Source: Bolinopsis microptera (lineage: Eukaryota > Ctenophora > Tentaculata > Lobata > Bolinopsidae). Taken from it: a stretch of DNA of 64,000 bases. Of the stretch, positions 1-14,600 are shown piece by piece. Under the pieces are notes generated by a model that saw nothing but the letters and a program-made list of their open reading frames with translations, made no database searches and had not been told where the DNA came from. How positions within the stretch are numbered: the stretch's first letter is position 1; each line of letters begins with the position of its first letter. The stretch is taken from the NCBI RefSeq assembly GCF_026151205.1, contig NC_087080.1:7048797-7112796 (forward strand). Direction: 5' to 3'. The translations under genes were made by a program, and so were the position numbers.

Positions 1-3000
1 ACTCTTTAAGTTCCAGGAACCGAGATTGCAGCTAGGGGACCATATAAAGCATACATAATATATTATACATTACATCACACAGCCATATTGCTGGTTCCCG
101 TATTTTATCCTGACATATTGTCTTTTGTAGACAAGGTTTAGACTGGCAAGGCACTTCCAGATACTGAAGAACGTTAGGGTCTTTCTGTTGGATAATGTGA
201 AAACAGCGCATTTATATTTGAACATTTTCCAGTTTTAAGTTTGGCAAAAATAGGGTGCCCCAGCCAAAATAAGCCAAAACTTTAAGTAGCGTGAAATTTA
301 CAGCGGCTCTGAAATCGACTCAAGAATCATAAATTGGCAAAATGTCTATTACCTAAAGACCAATCAAAGTTTAAGAAAATTAGCTTCGAGTGAATTAGGT
401 ACGTGCTGAATATTACACGTAGTAGAACGTAGTAGTAATACTAACCAACATTTATACCTCAACTTTAACTAATAGTACCATCGAGATTCTTGAGAAATTC
501 CTAAGTGAAACAGCGGAGCAACAAGAAAGTGTAATTTGATCTAGAAAGAAAGAAATGTAGAACACCTATAAGAATAAATTACATCCCTCAACACCAAATA
601 ACTATCAACAGGGGCCACGGACTGGCTGGGAAAAAGAACAATACGGGGTATATTTGAAATGTCACGTACCGAACTTCAGATATTATTAACATAAATAGTT
701 ATAGAATCCAGAGGCCCATTGTTCGACACGACCATATGTCTTATACAGGCTTCAAGGTAAAAGATAATGAAATGTATAATAGCCGGTCGGAATTTTACCT
801 ATTTGCCAATACATATTGATTAAGTCATATAATCATTCATATATTATGACGCAGTGAAACTATCGGACTCCGATGCATGGGGACTTGCCACCCCATGGCA
901 ATATTAAGATATATTGACTCTGTTACATCGTTTCCTGTTAATATAAAACGCCGTTACAAATTGATCTGGGATCTGGCAATACTACACCTCAGATCAATAA
1001 AATATGATACAGTATTGTATAACTAGACTCATGTAAATGTCTAATAAAATATAAAATACAAAATATGAGCGCTAGGATATCTTGTTCCGATAGAGATTAG
1101 AAAAGCTAGTGTGTACACAGTACTAGGATATACGTCACAAGCTCTGTGATTGGAGGATTACAAGTCACGTGATAATATAAGCTCTTCTGTGATTGGAGGA
1201 TTACAAGTCACGTGATAATACTTGTATGTACTATGTATAAGCTCAGCTCTGATATTAGTTATTACTGATATTACTGATATTACTGATATTACTGATATTA
1301 CTGATATTACTGATATTACTGATATTATTGATATTACTGATATTACTGATATTACTGATATTACTGATATTATTGATATTACTGATATTACTGATATTAC
1401 TGATATTAATGATATTAATGACATTAATGATATTAATGATATTAATGATATTAATGATATTAATCATATTAATCATATTAATCATATCCATATACATTTA
1501 TAATTTTCCATATCACAGATATAAATTGGTAATCAGACGTAAAATTCTAGGGAATGGCTAGCGTTATAATTCTAGTTCAGTCCAGGATATGTAAGGTATT
1601 TCAATGTAATTTAGTTAGTAATACTGCATTATTTTGCCTGCCGTTGTATATGTTGTAAATAAAACAAAATATGCACTGGGAACATCTTATAGTGTCGAGA
1701 GATTTAATGAGATAGGATGTAAGGGATGAACTATTATTTTAATTATAGTAAGTCTAAAATCCTCCATTTAGCCATTACATACATACATTATTTATCCAAT
1801 ATTTCTAATTACCGTCGGTTAAAAGGTTATCCAGGAATAAGGCATAAATTCCGATTATCAAACCCCAGCTGGAGTATTAAACGATTATGCGTAAAAATAA
1901 ATTCCATGTCCATAATATTATAGTAGCACTGGCCACTAATACCTAAATACACTAAAACTATATTTCATCTAAATATAACGTTCAGTAAAAATAAAGGAGC
2001 GATCAAAATCACATCTCAATATTACTTTTGAAATAGAATATGAAATGTCACGAATTAGCCTAAAATGGTACTAAAATTACCCCAAATTCGCACTTATAAA
2101 CGAATTGGACTAGCCACATTTGGCGTCACGTGACATCGAAGGCCCCATCATTCGCCAACGTGTGAAATAACTTAACTCATGACATTGGCCTCATGACAAC
2201 AAAAATGATATGACTTTCGCCAGAAGAAAGGCCCGCACACGATCCTTGATTATTTAATTGCTGCTCGGTTAGACTTAAAATTACCAAAATTATAAAATTA
2301 CGACTTAAGGCAACGGCTGGTATTTAGTTTGCAGGCGAGAGAGCCGTTATGGTCCCAAACTCATAAGAAAGGGGGGACATTTTAAAATAATTCAATATTA
2401 AATCCCCCTGGTACTAAATTACCCTGACCAAATGGTCGCATTTAAATTGCTGTACTCTAAAAGTAAATTGCAACTGTGTCCACTAATTTATAATTTCCTG
2501 CCTCATATCACCCATTCATAATTTTCTGAATTCGTACCACTCCGTCACGACCACTGAGATGTGAGAACCGACCGTTCCGTACAACTACATCCCCCTCATA
2601 TCAAGTAAGGGTACTTCACGAGATTCCAAAGCGCTAACTACAAAAAACAGATCTAAAGAAAATATCCTGAAAAAAGAGAAAGACGAACCATTATAGCCGA
2701 GCGGGAATTAGTAAGTGGTTGGTGGAAGGGGGAGGGAGCAGCAGCTGGAGAAAAAGAAGAATAAAGACGGGGGACATGCTGCCATCTGTTCGGTAGATTT
2801 GGAGGTTGTATAACCGTGCCATCTTTTGTTCCGGGTAACTTCTCTCCTATTTCATGCCATTTCACGTGTGGCCTGAGTGTCTGGTCTCTCCACCTCAGTA
2901 CCCATACTTTACAACCATGAGATCCTAAATTAGTGAATAATGAGCTGAAATCTGAAATATAACAATGGCGTAGATGAAGGACTATTAATTAGATTGATTA

Positions 3001-4600
3001 GGTGTTATTATTATATAATGTGAGGGGTAATATGACTAACTGTGCAGAGGGAGGGGGTAATTCTTTAGTCCCCACTGTTGTAGTAAAGTAATACTAACGA
3101 GTTTAACTCTAAATACGCTGAAAATAATAATGCTATAAACGTACTCGCCAAAGCTATGTAGTGGCGCTAAATTCACATTTTAAAGTTGCAAATCATTGAC
3201 TTTTAGTTTTTCCCGTGATCCTGTGATAATATTAATATAGTGCCAGCTATAATACGACTCACCACATCAAGTAACCGTCTCACCTAATCTGCTGACCTAC
3301 AGTGTAAATCAGCGGACTAATTTCACATCTTCTTTAAACCATCAACTTAATAAATCTTGCCACTAACTACTACTCATCGACACATAGGATTAAAATATTC
3401 AGAAAACTTGGCCGATCGTCCGAGCTCTATTTGGGGTGTCATTAGTGGTCATTAGCCACTAATTAGCCACTAATTTAGTGGTCGCATATTTGAACCAGTA
3501 CGGTCTGTGTTTTTTATATGAGCACGTAGGTTTTATATAACATTAACATGTGTCAAGTCAATTCTCTCTTCTTCGAACTTAAAGACTAGACATTTTCAAC
3601 TTTTCAGGCAGTGTGCCAAAAATGTTAGCTTACTTTCGTAAAAATATTTATTATGTACGCGACGAAATTCACAACGGACGGGCAACGGACGGTTTTCATG
3701 AGGGCAAGCCACTTCAAACGATTTATGAACTTAATCTATAACATACCACATACGTGACCTAATCTACTTGAAACATTAATCAACAGTATCTGCAACATAT
3801 GTATTGGGTGGCAAAATTTAGAATTCAAGGGGAGCAATGAGCAGTGAGCACGCAATTTCATATTTCCATTTGATAGTTATCAGTTTCCTATTCCTGTTCT
3901 GCCGCTGTGAAGCGACAGGGGGCATAGTAAATGAGTAAATACCGTTTCAAATTTATCCATTTGAAATTCTTTTCAAATATCCGCTGATTTGGAGTTTTGT
4001 AATTTTATTGTGAGTCTCGAAGATACGGATAATAATAAATGTTAAAGGACAATTAATATTTAGTCAAGAAGCAATTATTTATTGAAGGTTCGTTTAGTAG
4101 CAATTTAGTTTATTTAAGTGATCATTTGTTCGACAAATAACCTGTAAATTTTTTTCATTGTCTAAGTGCACCCGGTAAATATGCAGCCCATTCAACAAGA
4201 GCACAGGTTATCACTGATTAAATGAATAGAGCCCAATAATTTAATTTCCAATGTGATGAGGTGGCAAAACCTGTGCTTAATTAATAATTACCGATCCCTA
4301 ACAATAATCACCTGATAATATCCTTTCCACAGAGTGCAGAGAGCATGCTGACTGTAAAGAGTACAGGACAAACTCATGCTGGAGCACATGCACGGTTTAA
4401 GACGCGCATGACGACACGAGCACGTGCATTGTGTAAAGAACTAAAGAAGCACAGGACTCGACCACAGGCGATGATATTGGGAATTATATCCTAGATTATA
4501 TCTTTATTGAAAATAATGTTCTAAATTTTATTCACGATAAAATTATTCAGTTTATATATTTGCCTACAACACACAGTAAGATTATTTTGGGTAATCTTAC
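1..4600. other. Intergenic stretch with no supported gene
   Basis: AT-rich DNA without a coding exon that I can support. All open frames are short, lack family resemblance, and have no convincing splice partners. A direct duplication of about 50 bp containing a CACGTGA core sits at 1140-1225, just before the satellite at 1255. It could include the distal 3' flank of the minus-strand EDEM3 gene. Confidence 0.5.
1255..1490. repeat. 9-bp satellite (GATATTACT, then GATATTAAT)
   Basis: About 26 tandem copies of a 9-bp unit. The first two thirds are GATATTACT with occasional GATATTATT variants; the last third shifts to GATATTAAT and GATATTAATC. Because 9 is a multiple of three, all frames stay open and give artefactual repetitive peptides on both strands. 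Confidence 0.95.
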
Positions 4601-4661
4601 TTTTGATGAATAATACAGTAGCATCTAAACCGTGCATCTAGATTCAAGTAATACTCAACAT

Positions 4662-4667
4662 TTTATT
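4662..4667 (-). terminator. AATAAA polyadenylation signal
   Basis: TTTATT on the plus strand reads AATAAA on the minus strand, 31 bp past the stop of the candidate terminal exon at 4698. Spacing is typical for a polyadenylation signal. Confidence 0.4.
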
Positions 4668-4697
4668 ATGAAAGTTTAAATATCATTCACATTATAT

Positions 4698-4856
4698 TCA
4701 CACTATCTTCAAAACAATTAACAAGAAATGTCCTGCAATTAATATTAATGTTAGACAAATAATAATAGTGATAATCTGTTGTACCATGAACATTACGTTT
4801 TGGTATGTATGGAATGGTAACATGTCATGCTCGAGGGTTTTGATTTGATTCAAGAT
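4698..4856 (-). CDS. Candidate alternative last exon of the EDEM3 gene (hydrophobic tail)
   Basis: On the minus strand a strong acceptor (CTTTTTCTTTTCGCAG) precedes a 52-codon open frame that ends at a stop, and an AATAAA signal (complement of 4662-4667) follows about 30 bp later, so it looks like a terminal exon. The frame starts in phase 0. The upstream EDEM3 exon 6846-6980 also ends in phase 0, so skipping exon 5632-5724 would join the PA-domain region in frame to this exon. The peptide is about 24 polar residues, then about 25 hydrophobic residues, then KIV: a possible membrane anchor. Exon 5632-5724 joins here only through a GT just before its own stop, and in a different frame. It may instead be the last exon of an unrelated small gene. 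Confidence 0.35.
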   Translation of the reverse strand: MLNQIKTLEHDMLPFHTYQNVMFMVQQIITIIICLTLILIAGHFLLIVLKIV

Positions 4857-5631
4857 CTGCGAAAAGAAAAAGATAGGCTGAGGCTTAAACAAAAATCTGT
4901 AAATAAAGTGATAAAACTAGTAGAAATTCTAAAAATGTAGTTAGCTATTACCTAAAATAGTTATTACCACCATAAAATGAAATCAGAAGAAATATCTATA
5001 TCGCTTTAAAAACCATCACAAAACTGTTAACCCATTTCCACATGATTGAGTCTACACAACTATGCTTAAAATCGAAACAAATTAAAATTTCCATCTAAGA
5101 CCCAAGTCTTTAGTTCTTTACCTACCAAGAATTCCTTTATCTTTTGGCTTCAATCCTCACAAACTTAGTGTATATTTTATTCTAGAATTCGGCCGAGACC
5201 ACCATCATTAACTTCCACATTTTTCATCTGAAATACAATACATATCATTGATTTTAAATTACCGTCCACATCGAAAAAAGTTACACAACAACCCCCTGGC
5301 CCTATGTGGTTTTATTAGAAACAATAATTAGACCTGCACCGTTTTAAGACACCTGTAAATCCCTCGGGGGCCGGGGGCGGGGTGGGGGCCGGGAGGGGCT
5401 ATATGGTGTATGGTGTACTAATATGGTGTATTTTTACTGAGTAATGATCCTCATTAGCCTTCCTTACTGTTGTATTTTTGTGATGAATTAAACGATAGCT
5501 ATAAGATAACCATCTATAAGATAACCAGTGAGCAAGTTCTCTCATTTTCATGGAGTAACATTCACCAGAATTGGTTGTTTTAATTGTGTTGTGACTCCAG
5601 CGCTAGAGTATTGACTGGAAAGTATTGTAAG

Positions 5632-8600
5632 TTAACCTTGTGAGATGATGGCCGGTTCTCGTAGCTCCAGAATAAGCATGGCGGGATCTCTACGGTACAT
5701 GTTAAGTAGCTTCGTACCGTCAACCTGAAGAAATGAGATGTTACAATTCATATTAGATGGGATCCATATTCTGATTGGGGTTATTAATATTCATTTTAAT
5801 TGTGTTCATTTCTTATTCAGATTGGGGATGATCAATATTCAAATGACCGATCAATATAATGCAAATGGTTAATAAATATCCAAATTGTTTGCCAAAATTA
5901 GTACGTTCGAGGTGCCTCCAATTTGGCTATATATACTGTATAAATTGATTAGATCTGACACCAAAATAAATATTGAAGGAGCCTTTGATTTTTTAATTAA
6001 GTAACTTAAGTAATCTGTGACTCTAGAAGAAGTATCTGTTAAATTTAAGATCAATGATCAGAAGTCTGTAGGCTAAACTTCGAAGGTTATCGGTGAGATA
6101 AGCTCCCTTTGATTATTATGGAACTTGACTTCAAATAACAATTCGAATTGATGACCTTTCTCTCAAATGAGAATACATAAAAAGATAATGCGATAATAAA
6201 TTTCATTTTAATAAGCGAAATTTGTTTACAGTAGCAAATAGTCCCCTAAAATTCAACAATTTTCTGTACGAATTTTGGGTACTTTTCACTGGGTAGATTT
6301 TCACTTTCACTTTCACTTTTTTTAGTGACCTTGTTTAATGTTCAGTCTAAACAGCTCGAACATTCTTTTAACCGCAAGTTTCAAAAATTTACCATTTGAT
6401 ATTATGACTATTTTTTCCCCCGTTTTTTTCCTTCACTTTTGTATCCTCATAGTTCTACCCGAGTTAGTCCCAATTCACACGTTTATACATTAACATTTCT
6501 CTAGGGCTGATAAAAGCCTCCACATTAAGTCACATTTATAATTATATACAGATTTATAAAGTTTATTCCTTTTGTAATCCCTCTGTTAAAAGGAACCGGA
6601 AAAGTGCTTTTATTGTACTTAAGCTGTACACCTAGAATTGACGCCATTCAATGCTGTTCTGGGTCCACATCAAAGGGCCGCAGAAAAACCAATTTATACT
6701 GCTACAAATGTCTCTTTATAAACGCTACAATGATCAATACTATACTAGGGCAACATTGACTAATACCCAAGGTCAGACAAACCACTACACACTACTCTCC
6801 CAAGCTATAGACTAAGCTAAAACGATCATTTAAAAGGTTATAAACCTTGTTGATGAAGAGAGCAGGAATTTTAACGTCATCAGTTCCGTCCCCGGACATG
6901 GCCAGTACTCCTGATGAGGCGGGTTCAGCGTTGTCAATAATAACTGCTCCGATAGCTCCAGCTTGTTCCGCGTTCCGGACCTGAAGCAAAGACTTTTCTT
7001 TGTGGTGGAATAATTTTAGGAAAAAATTTGGACGGATTTTGACAGACTATATTTCAACAGATATAAATATGAACGCTAGGGTCTTCAGCGTCCACACAAT
7101 GTCCGTTCAAGTCTGATAAGGTAGGAACCCGCATGACAATAACAGGGCATCTTAACGGAATATATCTAAAGTTGAGATTTGGATGAGAATGTTGTGGGTA
7201 CCTTGTCGATGAACATGCAGTTGCCTCTGTACATAACAGCAACCTTGCCAGCTAGTTGGTTAACAATAGCAGCACAGCCGTCACTAGGCTGAGTCTCCTC
7301 CGCTGTTCCCGCTATTCTCAGTCCATTTGACAGATCAGTACCGAACTGGGCTTTACCTGGGTTGCAGTGAATATGAGGAGTTGGGACAACATTGTGTACA
7401 GGGTGCCGGGGGTGGGGAGCCTCCCGGCACCCTGAATCTAAATTTAAGAATTATTAGGAATCAATAAAAGATATTATATTATTTGGAGAATGTTAGCAAC
7501 AGCAGTGTTAATTTCAGGACATGTAAATTGTAAACTATGCTGTATGCAGTTCCACTTCTTGCTATTGAAAGTTACCACCTTCAATAATCAGGTAGCTTAT
7601 TAGGTAACTAATGAAATAATTAGTAAATTAGTTTAATAATTAGGTAAGTAATGAGCTAATTGGCAAAGGAAAGCAAAAGGAATTCAGCTCTTACCAGCCT
7701 CAAAGGTAGCAGTTTCTTTGTTCAGTAAACTTTGTACGAACACCTCCTTAGCGGCTACTACTTGCTGCTGAGTGGCTGAAATAGTCTTGAAGTGACAAAA
7801 GTCTTCAATAGTCTTCAATAGTCTTCAAACTACTGATCATATCCTGTACCATGTATCACAATATGAAATTAGTACCAAACCAACAAAACTAAATAATATC
7901 GTACCCTGTGCCATCTGCTTGGCATGATCGGTTATCTCCTTCATGAATATCATGCCCTCGACTCCAAGTTGGTCAGAGTACGCAGTTGCTGAGTTGTGGA
8001 CCAACTGAAGTTTCTCGCCATCCATAAACTCGATAATGATACCCATACTTCGTAAAATAGCCACGTGCTCGGGGTTTTTATAGTCGAAGTTGGACGCTTT
8101 CAGAGCTGCGGTTATTGTCCTGGGTCTGAGATGGGAAAAGTATTGATTATCCTATCTTTCTCCAACAATATCTGATATTTTTTATCTTTCTATTTCTGTA
8201 ATATTCTGTAATATTAGAAGTATTGATTATCCTATCTTTCTCCAAAAATATCTGATATGTGGGTATTACATTATCTTTCTATTTCTGTAATATTATTCGC
8301 TGCTTATAAGGAGGGAGGGGAGCCTGCCCATTTGACCAAAATATGAGGAGTAAATTGGCTTGGGTTTGTCCCCCCTTATTTTCCTATTATCCGGGGGAAA
8401 TCTATTTTTGTAACACTCAGTTATCCATGCGGGTAATACCCGAACTTTGATGTTGACGATGAATAGCCCAACATTATAAACAATATTATATTAACGATAT
8501 TATAAACATATACATATATTACCAATGAATATTAACATAACACTATAATATCCCAACAAAACAAACCCTCTTGATAAAGAGACAATGTGTACAACACACA

Positions 8601-11600
8601 CAGTGCACAATAAGGAACATCGCACCGGGGGATGTGGCTAAGATAATCAGATATCTCACCCTTCACCTTTTGGGTCTCTCTCTCTCTAACGACCAATTTT
8701 AAAATGTGGCGGTTCCTGGTGGAGTCACGGAAGAATCTCATCAAAACAGAGTGTTACTCTCTGGTGACCTGTATTTTTATTACATGAGGAACACTGTGCG
8801 AGAGTAATGAATAATGTGCAGGGTGAATAACCTCCCTGTACCCAATGTTGTCAACAAATCTAAATGAGAAGGCAGAATACAGAATACAGAAAAAACAAAC
8901 GACAACAAAAGCTAGCTTCAAGAAAAAGTACTATACATGACTGAATTACTCACATCTTTGATGATTTTTTCGATTTGGGCCTGAATTGTTTTTTGTTGAT
9001 TCTTTAGCGATGGTCTGTTATTTAATATCATAGTAATTTAATGCGAAAGTTATCAAACATTAATGTCATAATTTATTATTAACAGATATCAGAACACAAA
9101 TATTCAACGTATTTAGAATTTTCCAACAATTAAAACATTTACTTGTAATTGTAGGGTTGATCGTCCAGTAGAGATATATCGACCCGCTCAGAGTTCGCCA
9201 GATACCCTCTGAATATGCTGTCCCGCAGCCACGACCAGGCGTATATACCTTTATCAGGACATACTTTAGTGCTTGCTTTTACCTGAAAAGTGAAATATTA
9301 TTTAGAACATAGCAAAGGGAACTTTGAATGTAGTATTTAACAAATTCTCATTAATTGAGTTTGGGGGACTTGGGGTAAGCAGCATGGACAGTTTTCCATA
9401 TATTATTTTTTCAAGATTAATTCTTAGTTTATTGATCCATTTAAAGTGGACAATCTGTTATTTTTCTAGATCTCTGGGTTCTTATTTTCTCGATTTCTAA
9501 TTATATTCTTATTAAATATCCTCGCAGCTTGCAGAGCTGAGGCAGAAGATAAGTTTAACATGCCATTTAATTATGTTATGTCATTGATTGTGGTATCCCA
9601 TTTTTCGGGGAAAACAGCTGCATTTTAATAATAAATATTGCAATATATATATAATCGAAAATCGAATTTATGATTTGAATTCATGGGAACATGTTAAAGT
9701 GTTAAGAATTGACGTCAATTGTAAACTATCGAATAGTTAATATCGGGATTGAAGTTTTACGGTTTCGATAAGCATCACATAACTGGTCAGTTACCGATGC
9801 AATATGAGCATGATCGTATTAAACCTACGTTACTTCCATAATTTTACTGTTCGACTCTCCTGTGCAGAGCTACCACAGGGGTCTCAAAGATTTTAGGAAC
9901 CTTGCTGCAGCTGATTTTAAACAATCACATTCACTGACGAGGTCATCCTCGAGGTGATAACAAAATATGATCTCAACGATTAAAGTTCAGGTGCAGTGGT
10001 GGTATGTAAACAAAGATGCCAAGGATCGTAACATTTAATTACCCTAATTAACATTTAATTACCCTAAAAACCCTAATTACAAGCCCAAGGATATTCTTCC
10101 TCTAAGATTTGTCTGCTCGACTCGCAGATCACATAAGGGACGGGAGCTCTTGCAATGCATAAGCAATAAGCAGAAGGTTACATAACAATAGAAATAGAAA
10201 TGATTTGCATAATCAATGTGGAATATGATATCGGGAAATGTTGTTATCTAAGAGGGAACAAGTGAGCTCTCGGTAGCATTCAATACCATGAATCATGATA
10301 GTAATTTAAAAAACAAGATGAGTATTTAAAACAAGATGGGGACTATAATTGTAACGGTTTAAGTGTATACGTCCTTATTAATGTAGACTCCGATTTCACT
10401 ACACTGACAACATTCACTTTTTTGTTTTATTTTTTACTTGAGATCTCATATCATAAAAATTTACCATCGCGATACAGGTATTAATTTACCTCCCTGCGGT
10501 GAGACACCGCTTCCCTCCATCGCCATGTTTAAAGCTCTACCATAATCTGTTATACTTCAGAGTGAAGTAATTTATTTTATGCTTTAAAATTGTTATTATT
10601 CCAGTACTAGTATAACTAATAAATTTTCTAATCGTGAAAAATCGTGTAATTTCTATATAATTTTTGGCCAGAATTTTAAAAAATTGCTAGGAAAATCGAC
10701 TATTAGCCACATTTGAAAGATCGGAAGATATTAAAATTCTTTGAAAAGCAAAAGATTTCACATTAGCCCGATGCGGGGCTCGAACCCGCGACCCCGAGAT
10801 TAAGAGTCTCGTGCTCTACCGACTGAGCTAACCGGGCACTGAACATTTAAATATCAGGTGGTTCAAATTTGCCTTTCAGTCGTGCATGGTTTGCCGCGCA
10901 TGCTTTTGTTGGGGATCGGTACCAGCCAATGTTTACTTATAAATACATATAATAAGTGTTATCAATTCAAAGTAAAAAACTCACACAAGATTAGATATTA
11001 TTGAAAAGATTAAAATGGAGCTTATCGAACAAAACATAGCTGAGCACAGATAAAGTTGCCTTAAGGATTGTAAAGTTGAAATTATCATATTAATGCACTT
11101 TTGGAGTGGAAAAAGGAGTGGAAACAGGCGCATAGCTATAAGCTACAGCTAGCTAGCTATTCCAAAATTTTGTTTTATGACTGTTATCAGTCGCATAACA
11201 TCATGCCGTTGTTGCAGGTGAATTGTCGGTAGTCTAACTGAGATGATATGCAGTGAAATTGATTCTGTGATGCTTGAGGGCGTGCTTATGGTATTGAGAC
11301 AGAGTGCAGCATGGTTTGTTATCGTGATAAGAATATACACATATTAAGAGTCTGTAAGTAGCTTGGAATTTAACCAAAATAAAGATCGACTATTGCCCAC
11401 ATTGATTAAATCGGGAAATAGGTGAATTTAGATGTTAATAGATAAACCCTTATAGGTACAAAAGAATGTGCGTATGCCATCAGCCCGATGCGGGGCTCGA
11501 ACCCGCGACCCCGAGATTAAGAGTCTCGTGCTCTACCGACTGAGCTAACCGGGCACTGGCCGAAAACAAATCAAGTCCTTCAGAAATTCCTTTTAGTCAC

Positions 11601-14600
11601 GAATGGTTTGTAGAGCTGAACGGAAGACAATCTATCCAATTAAATGTTCAAAGTTTAATAATAAGCGACAACCCAAATATGTGACTGGTAGCATGCCCGC
11701 TATTGGAAATGGAGGTGTTATTGTGAAGTAATTTTTCTGATGTCATGTGGACAAAAAAGTGTGGTTCCATTTTTCAAGTTATCGAATCTGATCTACAACT
11801 TCGTAGTTTGGAACGCTCGTGCAACAAATGCTCATTTAGTCTTTTCGCAGACCTGAACCATTCGACGTTCGCGCGCGCGGTTCACGCCTTCAACTGTGAT
11901 GCCTTGACACGTTGCACCATTGTTCGGTTTTGTTTACCGCTATTTATAGAGGCATTAAGGCATACTATGACAATCGGTAATTAAAATTTAGTAATTACTA
12001 CTACCCTTCTACAAAGGTCTTTGGAACAGCACAATCATTAAAATAACCCGGTTTTAAGTAATTAATTAATTAATTACCTTTTCATTAGAAAATAACTGAA
12101 TGTGTAGAGGAATTATATGGGCCTCTGTAGTCAATATGTAATCATCTATAGGTATCCCTATGTCTTCGTCGTCAGCGAAAAGTAGGTAGAAATATTTAAA
12201 TGTTTCCGCCAATACAAAAGAATCCAGTCTGAAAATATAAGTAGAATTCAGATAATGAAATAGAAAACTGAAAAGGTTTGCAATGTTTCTGGATATTATC
12301 GAGATATTGTATGCCTTATATCTGAATTGATCACAGTAACACAGGGATTTAAATTATAGAGTACAGGTAGTAAGGTAGTAATATCGTAAATGTTTGCACG
12401 CTATTACGCTATATATGCTAAATTCACCGAATCAAAATGTGTTTAAGAACAGCAGTAAAAAGTGCAATGGATAATGGATATGCAGATTGTGCTGCACTTT
12501 TACCTCAGTTAATCAACATTGTTTTCACTTACCTATCTTCAAGTTCACCGCTGGACACATGTTTTAAGGCAGCATAACCGCAAACAACTTTGCACCTGTT
12601 CTCGATAGCATTTAATATTGTAATAGCAATATCCACATATTTAGGGTCTCTAGTGGCCTGCAATTTTGAAAAAATTGTTAGAAAGATTGACAGAAAAATT
12701 TGGATTGGAAAAATACGTATGAATGAAGAAATCCGCTGAAAAGGATGAAAACTCATGGAAAACAAAAGAATGTGCTTTCGCCATCAGCCCAATGCGGGGC
12801 TCGAACCCGCGACCCCGAGATTAAGAGTCTCGTGCTCTACCGACTGAGCTAACCGGGCGCTGAACACAATGCATTCCTTTAATACATAATACTCACTTTG
12901 TACAATATATAGTTGCTTTCGATGAGCTCCGGCCGCATATAATATTGCGGCCAATACACTTGCCCAGTCACGAGAAATGACTCCGGAAGCGTGTTCTGAT
13001 TTACAGAGCTAACTTTTATATAGTGAGCATGAACTTCTGCTGCCTCATCCACATCACCTAATGAACAAAACTATCATAGCATAGAGAGAAAATGTTTTTT
13101 TTGGATATTGGAACTGCAAGAAAATAATCTGTCGGAAAGTGAACTTAGTTTTAAATTGTTCGCCAATTAAATGATGTTTTACTTAAATTAACCCAAATTA
13201 AAGCTACATCACGGAGCGATAACTTACCAGCAAGTACCTGCAACCCAGGCCAAAACGACTGCAAGGCATCTTGGTGTTCTTTAACCCTGTTCTGAGGGGC
13301 TCCAGAGTGAACGGACGTCATGTACTTCCCTTTCTTCAAGTGCTTCTTAGTCGCTTCATATTGGGTAGAGAACATATCCCACAACTTACTGTCTCCTGAT
13401 ATGATGTAACCTAGAGGGAGAAACGGGTACTCTAGACATTAGCGTTTGAAGTGTTCATGAAATAAAGAAATAATTGAATAAAGTATGGTTATTTCTTCTG
13501 AGCTGTGTTATTTTGCGGGGTCAATCAACAGACTATTATTCGGAAATGAATATAATGCAATTGACAGACTGTAAAGAACACGACCAACAACCGAGAGTGT
13601 CCCAAAAAGTTACCTTTCAATATGTACTCGTAGTAGCTGTCTATCCCAGCCCCAACTCCTGTATCTTTTCTAATCCAGTTACCACTGTTGATACTTATAG
13701 TGGAGCCCGGCAGATCACTAGCTGAAAAGAAGACATGGTTAACTATAATAATAATCCTATAAAGGGTATCTCATATTTTTCGTTCATATTTTTCCAATCT
13801 TCATCTGCTCATTCTCTGAATTATCGGTAACGTTTGGATTAAGTTGGACAAATTGGACACAGTATACAGATTAGATGAGATGTAAAGATTTAGAATTTGT
13901 CAAAGATCAAAAATTATTTCCAATCGAGAGCCTACAAATTTAGTTATACCACAGTCTTTTAAAGCACTCATAACGATCCAGAGAGCACATTTTAGGAAAA
14001 TTACCACCTCAAAACGAGTTACTGAGTACAGTAGATAAACAGAAGTAGTTGTGGATAAATAAACTGAATTATTGACAGCCACTCACTGTGTTGTTACACT
14101 ATGATGTCACAGAACAATACATCACATCGTAACCTCATCACTTCAGCTCTAAGTTCACACCCTACACCTTCTCTTCAGATGTTAGCTTCTTAAACAGCCT
14201 AAGTTAATTCTAGTAATAAATCACCCACACTTTACATGTACCTTTAAATTTCTTCTGATAGAGGTAATCAAGAGCTGCCCGTGCGTACCCCTCGTAAGAG
14301 CTGTTACCTGTGTACCTACTGAGTGCAGCTAACTCAAGATACAAGGTACCAGCACAGGCTGTGCACGTTTCGTTATCCTTCACACCGTGCGTGCCGTGTC
14401 TTAGGTTTATCTTGGGGATTGGCAGTCCTGAGATTTGATGGTTATAGTGGTGAAGTTTGGGAAACTTTCTTTTATTTATGAGAGATTTACATGGTAGGAT
14501 AAACCAAGGTAGGATAAACTAAGGTATAATAATTTGTTTAAATTATGAACGTGATAAATTACACCGACCAAATTTATAACTATGAGAATGTGACTTGAAA

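Noticed and set aside
1158..1503. Ile-rich open frames in several frames
   Set aside because: The 9-bp satellite keeps all frames open; peptides such as DITDITDIT are artefacts.
10766..12858. tRNA-derived SINEs rather than tRNA genes
   Set aside because: The tRNA bodies are essentially perfect, followed by TTTT within about 20 nt, with no SINE body or A-tail. Shared flanks fit local duplication.
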